From NCBI GenBank assembly GCA_958299035.1, contig CATQJL010000001.1, forward strand, positions 74,793,594 to 74,857,593: DNA of 64,000 bases. Reading direction: 5' to 3'. Below the pieces are notes generated by a model. That model did no database searches. It had not been told where the DNA came from and was given only the letters and a program-made list of their open reading frames with translations. Position numbers and translations under genes: made by a program. Origin of the DNA: Cylicocyclus nassatus (Eukaryota > Nematoda > Chromadorea > Rhabditida > Strongylidae). This document shows positions 34,001 to 47,259 of the stretch, in pieces; within the stretch, counting starts at the first letter, position 1, and each line of letters begins with the position of its first letter.

Positions 34001-35631
34001 CCTTTCAGTAGCTACATCTTTTTTCTGAGCATGCAGTTTTTGCGGTGTTATCGCTATAGCTCTTGAGCAATGACGTCAAATTTTCCTCTATCTTAAATTT
34101 TTTTACCCTTCCATTTTCATAAAGCGCTGGCAGATTAGTAGAGGGGCTTTGGCATCCTTTCATCTTGGATTACCGAAATCTGGTTCTTTGAGTCTGTAAT
34201 AATTATTTATTGGCAGAACATCCTATTACTCAAGCACGTTCGCGCAAAGAAGTACCAATAAATCAAGTATTTCAAAGCATATCGTATTTACTTATCTTGC
34301 ACAAATGACATTTGATAACATTTAAGTCTAACTCGCAGGAACCTTGAAAGCATGTTTTTGCTGCGTCTGCATGTTTTATAACTTCCCCAAAATCAAATTC
34401 ATCAATTTCAAGGCTCCAAACAGCAGATCGAATTTCTAAAAGCACTACCGTATAGTCCTATAATTTGCTCTACTGGAGTCATACCTAACCCTTTTCGAAC
34501 CATGGAAGTCAGTCGTACTTGGAGCAGGTAAGAATGTCGTGTGAAGGATTTTGGCAATTACCTAGAAGCATATGAAAGATTATGATTCGCAGTGTAACTC
34601 AAAAGTTCTCCTTTCTTTAAACCTTGGCAAAGAAGAAATTGAGCAAGATTCGCAGTGTATTTTTTGGAAATATAATGAAGAGCTGCAGTGAATGCATGTT
34701 AGAACGTATTTGAGATTTCATTGTAGGAAAATGTATAGTCATTCCAAACAACAAATTTTCGATGCAACCTGATATATCTTTTCATAATATATGGCATTAA
34801 AGGAGGCATTCCTTTTACGAATTTTCTGCTACCGACTGTTATTACTATCCATTTTTAGTATTTTAGGAAGTGCTTGAAGAACCGAATAAAGATAAGATCA
34901 TCGAGATAAGACCTTTGCACCCAATTCGAGCGCATGTCGCACCGTTGATTGACGAAGACCGTTGATGAAGTTAGAGAAGTACACGAGTGAAATGGAATTT
35001 TTGTTACCCGCAAGCGCCGTAATCACACTTTATCCATTTGACTTTTGGTAAAATTGTCGACAGCCCTTCACGTGCTAGTAAGCTGTCCGGTTATGATTCT
35101 GCTCAAATACCTCAAACCTATCTTGTGGAATTTATTAGTGCTATCAGGAAGTGTGAGGGGTCAAGCAAGAATAAGTTACTGGGAAAGGAAATCATGTTAT
35201 ATCTGCTGTTTTATTCGTACTGTGTCGGTGATATAGGAGTTACCAACTAAAGACTCTCCTTACGCGTGGCTCTTTCTCGAACTCGTAAAAAAATGATAGC
35301 GAATCAAAAATTTTCTTTTTGCTCGATCTTGCAGGTGACTATTTTCTGGAGATTTTGAAAGTCTGGTGAACAAGGATGATATGATACTCCACTTCGTTTA
35401 AGCAACGACACTATTAGTACAAAAGGCAGAGCAAAATTCTATTGAGGATGAGTAAAATCAAAGTTTGAGTAAGCGGGCGATGAAACAAGCATGAAGGCAG
35501 CTATAGCTGAAAGTAGCTAACAGGAATTGCGCAAGCCAAGCCATCCGATACAAGAAACTCAAAAGCAACTTACTTCCTCTGCCTACTAGCTTCATCAGCT
35601 TGACGAGGAAACTTCTTCTCTTCATCGACAT
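31028..35631 (-). CDS. Small paralogous protein, copy 2 (84 aa, 3 exons)
   Basis: Minus strand: exon 1 35631-35574, exon 2 33751-33685, exon 3 31157-31028; phases 1 and 2. Exon 1 reads MSMKRRSFLVKLMKLVGRG, exon 2 CLAQIYESRKRQRQ, exon 3 TLLSSHLFRIKPMPTIMEED and ends FERFLREAHEH. All splice sites are consensus (AATTTTAG-type acceptors, GTAAGT donors). The N-terminus is a basic amphipathic stretch rather than a signal peptide, the middle is a basic run that could bind nucleic acid or act as a nuclear signal, and the C-terminus is acidic. No known family is recognised. Introns of 1.8 and 2.5 kb hold a PIF-like element and a mariner fragment. This is the longest of the three copies. Confidence 0.75.
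32175..32470 (+). mobile_element. Mariner 5'-end fragment
   Basis: TTAGGTTGGCACATAAGTTT after TA is a mariner-type terminus. No matching right end or readable transposase was found. It lies in intron 2 of gene copy 2. Confidence 0.5.
32582..33313. mobile_element. PIF/Harbinger-like foldback, 732 bp
   Basis: GGCCCGTATGCACGTACATC and its complement at the right, TAA on both sides (32579-32581, 33314-33316). G-rich subterminal ATCCCCGCGGGGAGGGG and an internal GATCCCCTGGGAATCCCC palindrome repeat in both arms. No transposase. Intron 2 of gene copy 2. Confidence 0.8.
33755..35570. other. Intron 1 of gene copy 2
   Basis: AT-rich, no supported gene. A mariner-like terminus (TTTTCGATGCAACCTGATA) is seen at about 34757-34775 without a partner. 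Confidence 0.4.
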
Positions 35632-35755
35632 CGTGTGCGGTGCTCGATTTTACTATGCAGATGTTCGAAATCGTAGTGAATGTTTGCGGCTGCCAAAAGG
35701 CGTTTGGCTAGGATACGTCGATGTAACACGCAAAACTAGGTAGAGTGCGTTTGTA

Positions 35756-35788
35756 GGCGGAGCCGTGGTGACAGCTTTTGCCCCGCCC
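35756..35788 (-). promoter_or_regulatory. GC-box-like motifs upstream of gene copy 2
   Basis: GGGCGGGGC on the coding strand at 35788-35780 and GGCTCCGCCT at about 35765-35756, 125-157 bp before the ATG. Copy 1 has both motifs, copy 3 one of them. Confidence 0.4.
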
Positions 35789-35789
35789 A

Positions 35790-38740
35790 TGGACTCATTT
35801 TAATAAACGAAATGACGAGGTGACCTAAAAAAGAAGATCGGCATAGAGACTTTGTTTGAAGGTGCCAGTTTACAAAGAAAAATTTCGTCTCTATTGGCAG
35901 TGTACGATCATAAAGCATTCATTTTCTTTGCAGTCAGGAAACATTGATGATTAGGAACCCGCTGCATCGCATTGAGAAACAAACTGAAACGTTCGCTGTC
36001 ACATGGTAGCTGAATATGAACGTCAATCAGTAGCGAAAACTCTTCTTCTAAGTGAGCCTAATGTTTTTTTCCGCGCTCAGGCACCCTATCGATATTAAGC
36101 TCGTGAATGATTCGAAAGTTAATTTGAATGATGTTTCTTGCGCAATAGTTAAGCAACTTGCGATACCGCAAAAAACGAAATTTGTTGATGATTTGTTGTC
36201 AGCTGTGTTTGCTTAGATCATCAATTCATAGATTTAAAAAAAGGTGTATTGAGGTTTCGTCAACCAAATTGGTAGCATTCTGCTGATGGAACGCAGCGTT
36301 CGCAGCATTCTGCTGTCAGAAAGCAGAAATTCAGCACAGGTGGTGATCACCGTCAAAAAGTGTTCCACATGTGGCATTCTAATAAACCAATTGTAGAGCG
36401 ATAAAAGGCTGATCCATGACAGACAAATGATTAAGTTAGGCATTTCACAAAGTCCAGCTCAAGCGGACCCGCTCTTGGTTCAAAATGGACATAAAAATAG
36501 TTTGACGCAAACTTGCTCATACACTTATTTTCCACGTCTGCGTTCAGAAAAAATTTACTTTATTTTACTGCGTTCCATCAGCAGAATACGCTAATAATAA
36601 TAGTTTACCATTTCAATTAGAAGTTGCGCATTACATTCACTTAGTCGTTCGTTTTCTTAGCAGTGACAAAATTTTGTGTTATCAACTATTTCGAGCAATC
36701 GTCTACAGTGTTTGAACGGTTTCCATACTTTAAACGCTGCATGAGCTTTAATTTCGTTGCGAAACCGCTCTTAAATACGAAAAAAATGTTCAGCCGTTGA
36801 TTATAATATGGGCACTTTATACACAGCTTGCTTTCAAACTTAGGCGGAGCAGGACACGGAAACAAAATTGGAACAAACCGTTTTCTTGTCATTTTACTTC
36901 AAAACATATAAAACATCCACCAACTCGTAGGACTTTATTTTCAGAAATGACTATAGCTCATCAATCCATTTGCAATTGAAATGGAAAACTAATGTTTGTT
37001 GAAACTAGCGATAAAACGCCAAGCCCTAACATGAGACAATGTGCACGTGTAACGCAAAGTTATGTGCAGCATGAGTGCCAATATGTTGCCAGGCTCTCTA
37101 ACTATTACATAAGGAAACGAGATTCAACATTTATGATATGATTACAGAAAAACCCTTCCATATTTATTTTTTGGGTTGAAATTTCAGCAGTGCCCATAGA
37201 AAGTGCCAACGAACAAAAGGATATATGATTTGGAGTCTCTGACACCTTTCTGCTGTCATGCCTCATATATTTTACTCCATAGCTGAAAAGGCTACTAGAT
37301 GGGTGTTCTTGTATTCACGCTTGCATATCAGCACCTTAACTTCCTACCCCCCTTCAAATCACTACGATTAACATTGTATGGTAGATGGTAATAGCATCAC
37401 TATTTGAAAGTGATCTTCACTTTCTTAAATTCAATAGATACTGCATTTTTGCCGGAATACTGTAACCGGAAAACACCTGACCATATGACAGTCATCTCAA
37501 AAAAGGCACAAACTAGAAACGCTGTACGTATTAAGTATTGCGACAAAAACGCACTTATGTATACACGACGAGTCTGGAAGGAGATTATTGTCGAAATTTT
37601 AAACCCTTATATGCATAGTTCAGCGGTCGAAAGTTAAGAAAAAGTAAGAGTTTAGGCACGACTGGCACATGGGCAAGCTGTTTCTGCCCTTTGTAAGGGA
37701 GAGGAGAATCGATATCCATATATTTGTCTAAATAAATTTTCTTATCCTTTTAACATTATTAGCATGCGGGAATAAAGCTGATGAGAAGGCTTTTCCTAGA
37801 TTTAGATGGCACGTGATATTGAAGCTACGTGATGGCGGTGAAATAACAAATCCATGATGAAAACCTCCTGATGTTTCGTTTCGGGTCCTCTTTTTCAACT
37901 GGGTCTTTTTTGTGGTGCGTGGTCTATACTTCTGTGGATTTCAGTTCAAGTGGCTAGAACTGCTAATCACATGTTTTAAGAAAAATGACAGGTCATAATT
38001 TGTTGCACCTCCATTTTAAGGTCGTTTACGTATGCATAGCTGTCATAAATTCACTGAATCTCTAACCCTATTAAAAAATTCCGCAAAATTTTTGTTGAAA
38101 CGTCTTTATTGTTATTCTCAATGTCCCTTTCCTTTTTATCCAAACATACGGTCAATCTCAGTATGTACGAATATTCTCGATAGCGTGTTTTACCTATCTG
38201 CATGCCTTAGGTGTGTCTCTACATGTAGTGTATCATATGCAAAACTAGGTCGTGTAAAGGCTAATGCCGACGAAAGCGCAAAAGCAATGTTAGTTGGAAG
38301 TTCGAAAGATGCGCGTGTCATCAGTTATAATCTGCACCTCATGCCCTCGGCGGCCAATGAAATCAGGTTCGCCCCCCTAGGTTTTGCACCTTCGCATGAC
38401 AGAGCCTCTACAACTTTTAAAAATCTCACTCATCTATCGAATGACTGAGAGCTTGAAATTCGCGGCTGTGTTGGAATGATAACCATAGGAGCAGAAGGGA
38501 AAGAAGAATTGATTTCAAAACACTTCTTTGAAAGATTTCACGAACAATATCAATCTCAAATATACACAGCCGATGTAATCAAATGGAAGCGAAAAGCAAG
38601 ACATCTCCTATCAGAGGTGAAAACCGAGAAACGCCTTGAAAGCTGGCTGTGCGTGCAACGCGAAGGGGTATATATAGAAGCAGCCCGGGACACACGGTGT
38701 TTGTGTTTGACATTTTTTTTCAACTCAATTTCTTGAAGGC
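35790..38740. other. Non-coding interval
   Basis: No supported gene. Plus-strand frames at 38032-38448 (138 aa) and 38476-38736 (86 aa) lie near each other. They lack recognisable domains or a convincing splice link. Confidence 0.4.
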
Positions 38741-38746
38741 TAACTA

Positions 38747-39681
38747 TTAGGTTGGTAAGAAAGTTCTCGGACATTTTTAGAAAAAATCTGCTACTTCTCG
38801 AAACCTAACGCATATACATCAGACTGAGGTATCATTCGATAGAGTAAAGCAAGCTCTATAAGATGGTATGCAAAGTTTCGCACCAGCTTCGATTCACCGT
38901 AAGTTCTCGCCCAAAATCTGAGTCGTACTGAAATTCAAAAAATCGCGAAAAATTCATATCTTTGTTCAAACAAATCCTCCGGATCTCTAACTTGCTCACA
39001 AAAATTTCACACCACATTAGACACTCATATGCACCGTTCCTGTAATTATTCCTCATCTAGAAATCGAAAAAACGAAAATTTTCATGCTCATGTAAAAACG
39101 AAGCTGTGCTGTTTCCACCCATGTATTTGAATAGTACAAGCCTTTAGAAGTATAACCGTAAATTCAGCTTTCCGTAAGCCCTAGTTATTAATTTTAGCAT
39201 GGAACGCCCGAGTGAGAAGCGCTCAAATCGCTAATTTTCGGAAACTAGGGCCCGTAGAAAGCTGAAAATTTACGGTGTACTTCTAAAGGCTTGTAGTATT
39301 CAAATACATGGGTGGAAACAGTACAGCTTCGTTTTTACATGAGCATGAAAATTTTCGTTTTTCGATTTCTAGATGAGGAAAAATTACAGGAACGGTGCAT
39401 ATGAGTGTCTAATGTGGTGTGAATTTTTGTGAGCGAGTTAGAGATCCGGAGGATTTGTTTGAACAAAGATATGAATTTTTCGCGATTTTTTGAATTTTGG
39501 TATGACTCAGATTTTGAGTGCAAACATACGATGTGTCGAGGCTGGTGTGAACTTTTGCATACCATCTTGTAGAGCTTGCTTTGCTCTATCGATTGGTACC
39601 TCATTCTGATGTATATGCGTTAGCTTTCGAGAAATAGCAGATTTTTTCTGAAAATGTCCGAGAACTTTCTTACCAACCTAA
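38747..39681. mobile_element. Mariner-type near-perfect palindrome, 935 bp
   Basis: TTAGGTTGGTAAGAAAGTTC and GAACTTTCTTACCAACCTAA with TA flanks (38745-38746, 39682-39683). The two arms match almost throughout, meeting near 39214. A whole-length hairpin with arms this similar suggests recent origin or correction between arms. Confidence 0.9.
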
Positions 39682-39689
39682 TAGATATT

Positions 39690-42600
39690 AGCTGCACTTT
39701 TCATTTGGAAGTGAAATGAATTGTTCAAATGCCTGTAAAAGATTGAAGATCTATACATAACCGTAATTTTTATAAACGTGTCAAACAAAAATCAAACATT
39801 TCAGCTTTTTTAATACGTGGGGCCGGTTTACACTTCTTCTGGGCCATGAGCCAACTCGGCATAGATAAGGAGCAAATCCTTTTCACAAGATTGCTTCCGT
39901 ATAGCGGGAAAACCAAATATTCTTGTGTCAACCATAGTCCAAAACCAACTTTTGTCCTATGCTTCACGTTTTTCTCTAGCTTTGATTGTCTCCTCTTTGA
40001 CAGCGTTCACTCAGTTTTACTGCGATGTGTCTCAAAGTGTACTTCGGGAAATACTCCTGCGGTATCTTGATTTTCTTGCAGAGTCAAGGAAAAGGTTGCC
40101 AGACTTCCAGGAACATTTCAAGCAGAGCCATGCAACGAACATCATACCTATATATCTTTGAGCTCGTACCACAAAAATTTGGTAGGTGACTGGCCTGGTA
40201 AAAGTGCATCCATTCAGAAGTTGAAATCAAGAAGCAAAATTGTAAAGAACTGATATGTGCTAAATTCAGCTTTTTTGCGTATCTTTCCTAGAATTGATCA
40301 AAGGCTCATAAAACCTACCCTCTGGTAGGGTGTTTGAAACACAACGCTCGCCCAGTTCAAATCGGCTTGGCAGTAATTCGTTTGCGGCTGTCTCCTATCA
40401 AGGCGGACGGATGGAATTTGATGGCGGTTGTATGGTAGGACATGCCCAAACCCACGCTTGAGGTAAACCCCACATGAACCTCGTCAAATGCAGGCAAACG
40501 AGAAAAATTGTTTCTTCGACGACGATACGTAAAGAGAGCAAGCGACAAGGAGTTCAACAGCTGCATGCTTCAATACCCCCGCCGGAGAGGAAAACGCAGC
40601 TTAACAAAACAAATGTCCAGAGCATCATATTCTAAAGCTCTGGAAATCTGGATTTCTCCCCTCTGTTCATCAGTAAGCGTTTCAACTGATCTCTACTATA
40701 ACATATTGGGATAAAAATTGTACGATCCTCATTTTCCAGCTTTCTCCATGCTGCTTCTCTAATAATCCCCGGCGGTCGACCGTGTTTTCTTCAAAATTCA
40801 TCTAGCCCAACAGCACTAAACATGCTCCTGGTAAGGACAAACGAGTTCTCAAAATAGTAAAATTTGCGATGAACCTCAACTTTTGACTTGTGGCGATCAC
40901 GCAAACTGGAGAGCAGGTGGTCTTTGTTTATCTTGATTTATAGATAATAAAAGATCTTGTGAATTACAAACCTTTTACAAACGGATTGAGCCAACTATCT
41001 GATACCTGATAGCTGTTTTTCAGCGCCGCACTTGGGTCGAATTTACCATCGCGCAGTCACCGTGAGCTTCACATTGTGAAGAGGGTCGAGCGTGGGGTGC
41101 GGCACGCCACATCTGGGATTTGTATCGAGGGATCAAGGAGGGGAAGGGGTCGTTGACACAGTGACTCTGTTGTTAGCAATAAAATGATATTCGTTAACAA
41201 TGTCAGGAAGCCCCATTGCACAATATACTAGCATACTGATGTTTTGGCCCACCATTGTACAGAAGCATCATAAAAGATCTAAAAGCATAAGAACATTATT
41301 TTCGTGATCGGCATGTCAAACAACTCCTGTGGGTCAAGTTTCAGCAAATTCTGAGGTTTCCAAATGTCGGGCCACCCAAGTGAGATGGTCATTTTGAATA
41401 TGTCAATTTTATTTCAACTATTCGTTTCTCTTAACATAAATTACTGTTACATCTTTGCTCACATTAGGAATCCCACTTCAAATAGTTTCTATGGAATTTG
41501 GAATTAAGTTCAAGCCAACATTTTGTTTGTTCCATATTTCGCTCTAAGTATTCAGAGTAGAGAAGACCAATCAGGCTCACTCACTTTTTTGAAAATTACA
41601 TTACGAGATTTAGCTATCATCCCTGCTGCCTTCCCTCGCGATTCACATAGTAGCGCTGACCTAGCATGTTATTGTAACCCAATATTTTTGCAGCATTTTT
41701 GCACTAGTAAGGAAAAACAACCGTATCTTTTCCTAGTAGAAACGAATTAAAATAAAATTCTTACAGTGTAGAGAAGAAGGTTTAGCATGGCAATGATATA
41801 AAAACAGAAGTTCAATTGCTATGGAGGTAAGTTAGTGGAGTGTGGCGGCCACAGCTTTTCTAGGGTTGTGCCACACCGATTATCTCACCCCAAAAGGGAA
41901 TTTTAGCGAACAAAGTATATAAAATTCGATAGCCAAAATCTCGTAGTTTTTAGAGAAGTGATTAGAACTTGATTCTCTTCTTTCTGAGCAATTGTTACTG
42001 TAAGCGAAAAATGGGACAAATAAGATCCTGGCCGGCTCCTACATAGTTCGGGGGCTATTTGAAGCAGGATTAATGATGTGGGCAAATAGTAAGTGGGGTT
42101 TGTACTGAGCATAAAAAGAGGTAACTAATTCACTTTTGAAATGTAATTGACATGCTTTAAAATGGCCATTTGACTTAGGTGACTGGATATAAAGAACCCT
42201 CAAAATTCGTTAGAACTTGGCCCACGGGAGTTATTTTACATGACAATTACGAATATGTTACTATGCCTAGTAGAGCCTTTATGTCATTCTGTGAAGGGGG
42301 GAGAGGTAAGATAGAAGTTGGGGTGGGGGAGGAGGGTGAAAGGACGGGGAGAGATCGTATTCGGCAGCTGTGTGCCACAACCCTTGCTCGACTTTGGTTG
42401 TAATCATTGTTTTGTGATATTATTCATCTTCAGACGTTTTTCTAAACTACGAAGTTTCAAGAGTCAAGTTCTAATTATCCTACAAAAGCGACCGTGCTGC
42501 TTGCTTGAAAAAAAAATCAAAAGATGGGTGCGTACTCGTGAAGTTAGGGTAACAGCCGTGATTTATGGGGCGCTTTTCATAAAGTCATAACGTTGACTCT

Positions 42601-44720
42601 TTTCTTCAAAGAATGGCTAATTAGCGTACTCAGGCGTATGTTATGAACACATTATTTGCTGTCTCGTGAAAATTCTTGAATAAAAAAGGAAATTTGCTGA
42701 GTAGTAAGGCTCATACTCAGTGTGAAGTTTTCTGAACAAATTTTCCAATTGGGTTTTCACTTGGATATATGGTAGGCGTAGAAGTCTCTATAGGCGCATA
42801 ATCTCCTATAGCAAAATTAATTTCAGAAGTTACAGCTTCACCGATATTCGTCTCATGTAATGCTAAAAGGTGTTGAATGATGTTATATTCTGTAAACACT
42901 CATCAACGTCCTTCCATCACTCCTTTTCCCTCCTCTTCCCTATCCCTTTTGAGCAGCACCACTCAACCCTCTGCTAGCCTCCGACGCAGACTATTGAGTG
43001 TTCTTGCTAGAAAAATGATAGCTTTTTGCGAGCTTTTCTGCTATTACTTCCTAAATGCTAATAAATGCGGATATCGGTAATGAATGACTTTCTCGACGCT
43101 TGCAAGCACGTCAGGATTGGATTATTGGCGAGGTCAGAAAAAGAAAATGTACCGATTATTGTTATTGAACTCATGACTTTTGCAAAAAAGGGGGGCTGCC
43201 GATAATGACTGCAACTTCATTCCTCTTCACTTTCTACATGCAAATTGGTAATATTTGAGACAAGAATTATTAACTCAAAAAACTGTAATCAGAATCTGCT
43301 AGAAAAGCTAAATCAAAGTGAGGCCATCTGTGTTCAAATTCGAAGGCAACATTTTGGCCTGTAGTAAAGCACGATCAGTTCAGGAGAACTGAGCTTAATC
43401 CATCAATTGAACTTTAGTATGAATTTTATTTTTTTTTGATGCCTCTCATCACGTTCTCGATACATTACTCAGCGAAGCCAGCTTATGCGCATTGCAACAC
43501 AACTTTTCGACTATTAAATTTTATCCTCTAAACGCGGATTATGCGCATATGAATCACTAATCGAGACTGGGTATCAGCAGGTATGGCCTCATCTCTCTCC
43601 TTGCTCCCCTCCCCACACTTACGTACTTCAAAAGGAATGTATTTTCTATTTACATGCCGTGTCAGTTTATCAATGCTTAAAGCAATTCTAACGCTTTTTG
43701 AATGCTATACTGTGGTAGTTAACAAGCATTCGAATGATTTTTATGATCACAGGGTACTGAACCATGTAAAAATTGATTATCAAAATGCCCATTTCTCTCG
43801 TCCCAGATTTGTTCTGCATCAAGAAGGGCTCTTTTAAAATCAGTGTTTTAAGCTGCTTCACATGATTCCTATCTCATACCAAACGGTCAGTGCAACTTCT
43901 GACGACTTCTTTCCTTGTAAGTAAGCTGTCGAAAGAAACTAACTGCTAGCCGTGCATCTATCGTAAAACGCAGTTCTATCTGTCAAAAGATGCGCCTCTC
44001 GGGCTGATTCGAGTGGGTCCTTTGGATTCAACCGTCTGCTCTGAACCGAAGTATGCGCCTTTTTCACAAATTATGACAGTTTTGTAAGCACAACATAACG
44101 CTGTAGTTAAGTAGATTTGCTTGTGACTATAGTGCCCTTGCGGCGCCGTGATTGTGCGGTTAAAATTGCGCATTGAACAAGTATAGGCTGTACCAACCAG
44201 CATCGGTAAGCAACGTCGCGCCTGCGGCAGCTAGCGACGATGCGGGTGACGCTTGCGAACTCTGTTGCGCGCGAGAGCACGTCGCATGCGATTGTGCGTG
44301 TAAATTGTCAACAGTACGGGCATAGATAGCTGTTCACGCGCAAATTTCATTGATTTCGGTATCGGAAGATTTCGGCACCGCAGAGGCTCAAAGTTTCCGA
44401 CGAGTTTCTTCGACTGCACATATTCTTGTGTCGTAATGAATGATCTAACAATGCACTGAAAGCTCTTTTGGAATCGCAGTTATTTGCATGGCAGCGACGT
44501 TTATGGGGCTTCTTCTTTTTTACGCATGTTGCGTATCACCTTGAATTGAAACAAGTATGCTATGTTTGAGCATATAGCTCTCGCTCTGGCTTCAGAATTC
44601 CAACGCCGTCTCAAAAGGTGTTTTTTCAGGCATTTAACTATTACTATACCAAAGCCTCAGAGTCGTGTTTGCATAGCTGCAGAGAAGTTTGGTAGAATAG
44701 TTTGCAAGTCGTTCTGTCCA
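39690..44720. other. Mostly non-coding interval
   Basis: No convincing gene in about 5 kb. A single MITE-like terminus lies at 42528-42552 (ACTCGTGAAGTTAGGGTA). Diverged repeat sequence at 41190-41360 is partly shared with 33320-33500. A GC-rich patch lies at 44130-44310. Confidence 0.4.
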
Positions 44721-44729
44721 TTCCAGGCT

Positions 44730-44760
44730 CTGAAGAAGGTGACTTGCCGAAACGTCAGCC
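44730..44760 (+). ncRNA. Hammerhead ribozyme motif, Penelope-type order
   Basis: GGCT (44727-44730), CTGAAGA (44730-44736), AGGTGACTTGCC (stem II), GAAAC (44749-44753), GTC (44754-44756), AGCC. GGCT and AGCC pair as stem I, although the T of GGCT is followed by the core C; stem III is minimal. CTGAAGAAGG..CCGAAACGTC is the form known from the pseudo-LTRs of Penelope-like elements. No RT or endonuclease is seen beside it, so it may be a solo pseudo-LTR. Confidence 0.55.
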
Positions 44761-45458
44761 GATAAACAGTTAACAATCTCGGGTCAAGCTCAGTATAAAG
44801 CAGAATATCAACACCATGCCGAGGTTCATAGAGAGTCGCACATTCTAAATATACTACTTACTTTCCCGTGGTTCTTAGGCCCTACACTTATTCGCCAACT
44901 CTTCATTACGTTCTGCTTACGCAGTATCGCTATAAAAAACACATGATTTGCTTGTACACTTCCAGCTGAATAAAACATGACGTTTATTATCTAAGCCAAA
45001 AAACTTGACCTTTTCCCTTTTGTAGCAGTGGGAGATGAGTGGCGTAGCATTCCAAAAGACGGTATCAAGGTTCAAACTCGGCCCATGATTAACACAACCT
45101 GAATCCTCGCGAAATTTGTGATGTTAATGAAGCTTCGATTATTATCGAAGAATAATTTAGAGAATCATTCTGTTGATAAGGGGGTATGAAGTACCCTCAG
45201 CACCATATTGTTAGTCGTAAGACCCCGCAAATCACTACATGATATTGGTTGCTCTTCTGAGTATGAATGGAGTTTTCGGTGCAATTTAAAGATTATGAAT
45301 TATCTTCCACCCTTCGATAAATAAGCAACTCTAAGGAATAAGAAAATTTCTATGAAGGCTAAAGGGAATGCGACATACCCTTTCGAACCTGGTGGTGGCA
45401 ATCCACCATCAATCCAAAGACATGCTGTTCTGGCGCAAAAGCATATTTTTACTACTCA

Positions 45459-45624
45459 GGCTCCCGCCAGAGTGCCGAAGTTATGCCAGCGCTACGCCAG
45501 CATTTCGATCGATACACGTGTATTTCGTTGGGGACGTCAGCTAGCCCCGCCCCAACGAAATACACGTGCATCGATCGAAATGCTGGCTTAGCGTTGGCAT
45601 AACTTCGGCACTCTGGCGGGAGCC
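45459..45624. mobile_element. Short palindromic MITE, second copy, TCA duplication
   Basis: Same element as 12600-12764, flanked by TCA at 45456-45458 and 45625-45627. With the TAA of the first copy this defines the target as TNA. Confidence 0.85.
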
Positions 45625-45629
45625 TCACT

Positions 45630-46890
45630 ATAATAGATCGCTTCATATAACCTTTTCCTTCCAAATATAGCTTTGAAACCGCCAGTTCTTATGTCATCCT
45701 GTCAGCACTACAGAAATTTCTGTATACAAGTGAATTGCAGCCAATCAATAACTTGCGGCGACTTCAGCCCCGTGTCAGTAATCTCGTTTATTCGCCAAAA
45801 AAATAATATTATACTCCCATAATATTCCATAATAACCCATAGTATTATCGGAAAGTTTGAGTACAATGTTGTGCAAGTGTAGCTGCTAATTGTTCGCGAG
45901 TCTACATGTTTCGAGGAAGATTTGAAAATCACAAATGTACGCAAAACGAAAAAATTAAATAATCAAAAAGAAATAGAATTCCGCAGTAATCTTATTCATA
46001 TGGAAGTAAGTAAAAAACTGCAGGAGAAAGGCTTCTCTGCTGCGCAAAAACTCGGGTATGAAAGGGTTAAAAGAAAATGGTTATAGAGCGAGCGGGAATT
46101 TAGTAAGCATCACTGGTTGTTCTGCTTTCCCGTACCTCGCGATACATATGAATTCTTAAAACTCAGAAGAAAAATAGGGAGGAATGGGGGGGGGGGAGTG
46201 GAGGATTGACAGAGATAAATATACTCATTCTTTATATTTTGAATGCAGGACTGATGTTGCACCTTCTCCCTTGCGTGGAAAATGTACGAGATCTTTTTTC
46301 CATGCTTGCCTTTCCTCCTTCTTCTTTCAGGGATTTGTAGTGGGAGATTGCAACGGTGTTGGAGAGAAATTCCATTGAGACATTTACTTTTCATGTTTAT
46401 GTCTGATTTTATGCTAAATTTCTGCTTATGCCAATCGTCTACTTTGCCTGGCAACAAAACCTCTAACAGATATCTAAAAATCCCTCCTTTCATGAATTGC
46501 TACCATTTTGCGGCCACAAATGCGCTTAGTTTAGTTTTCTTTTGATCGTTAGCAAACACAAAAAGAATGAATTATATCTGTGCCGTAAAATTTCTCACGC
46601 GGACAAAGTGCAATTTTAGTAATTGAGCATACAAATTGTACGCTAATTTGTAAAAGGCAATAAACTGGGAACAATTCATAAAAGGAGGAAGTACAGCTGC
46701 TGCACAAGAAATGTAGTGCGGCAGCTTGTACTTTTGCAAGGTATGCAAAGCGAAACTGGACTATTTCCTCGTTATAAAAGTACAAAATTCATCAGTACAA
46801 GGCCACACCTAAAATTAATCATTTATGCAGAAGTAACAATTATCATTCCGTCGACTTAATGACTTTTCAAGAGAAATTTAGATAGATTTT
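45630..46890. other. Non-coding interval
   Basis: No supported gene; a poly-G run lies near 46187. The overlapping frames at 46110-46545 on both strands have no domain or splice support. Confidence 0.4.
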
Positions 46891-46897
46891 GAATTAA

Positions 46898-47259
46898 AGG
46901 CAGGGTCCAGGCAAATCTGGACCTATGGGGCTCTCACGTGGAAAGTAATCTTGAGGCCCTAAATAAGATTCTGCCCAAGCGGCAGTTCAGATAGTGCACT
47001 CACGGTAACAGTGGCTCCAAACTATGCCCCATAACCGTATTCGCATAAATTCGTTGCGCTTTCGCGCGAGGATCCATGCGAAACTGATGTGCCGAGCCAT
47101 GTATTTATGCCAATACGGTCACGGGGCATAGTTTGGAGCCCAATATCTTAGCCGTGAGTGCACTATCTGAACTACCGCTTGGGCAAAGTCTTATTTAGGG
47201 CCTCAAGATTACTTTCCACGTGAGAGCCTCATAGGTCCAGATTTGCCTGGACCCTGCCT
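46898..47259. mobile_element. TTAA-flanked palindromic element, 362 bp
   Basis: AGGCAGGGTCCAGGCAAATC and its complement, TTAA at 46894-46897 and 47260-47263. Terminal AGGCAG is shared with the element at 13808. Arms are nearly identical. It ends about 130 bp before the Penelope-like element. Confidence 0.85.

Noticed and set aside
38032..38736. Two adjacent plus-strand ORFs (138 and 86 aa)
   Set aside because: No homology, no clear intron joining them, average composition for the region.
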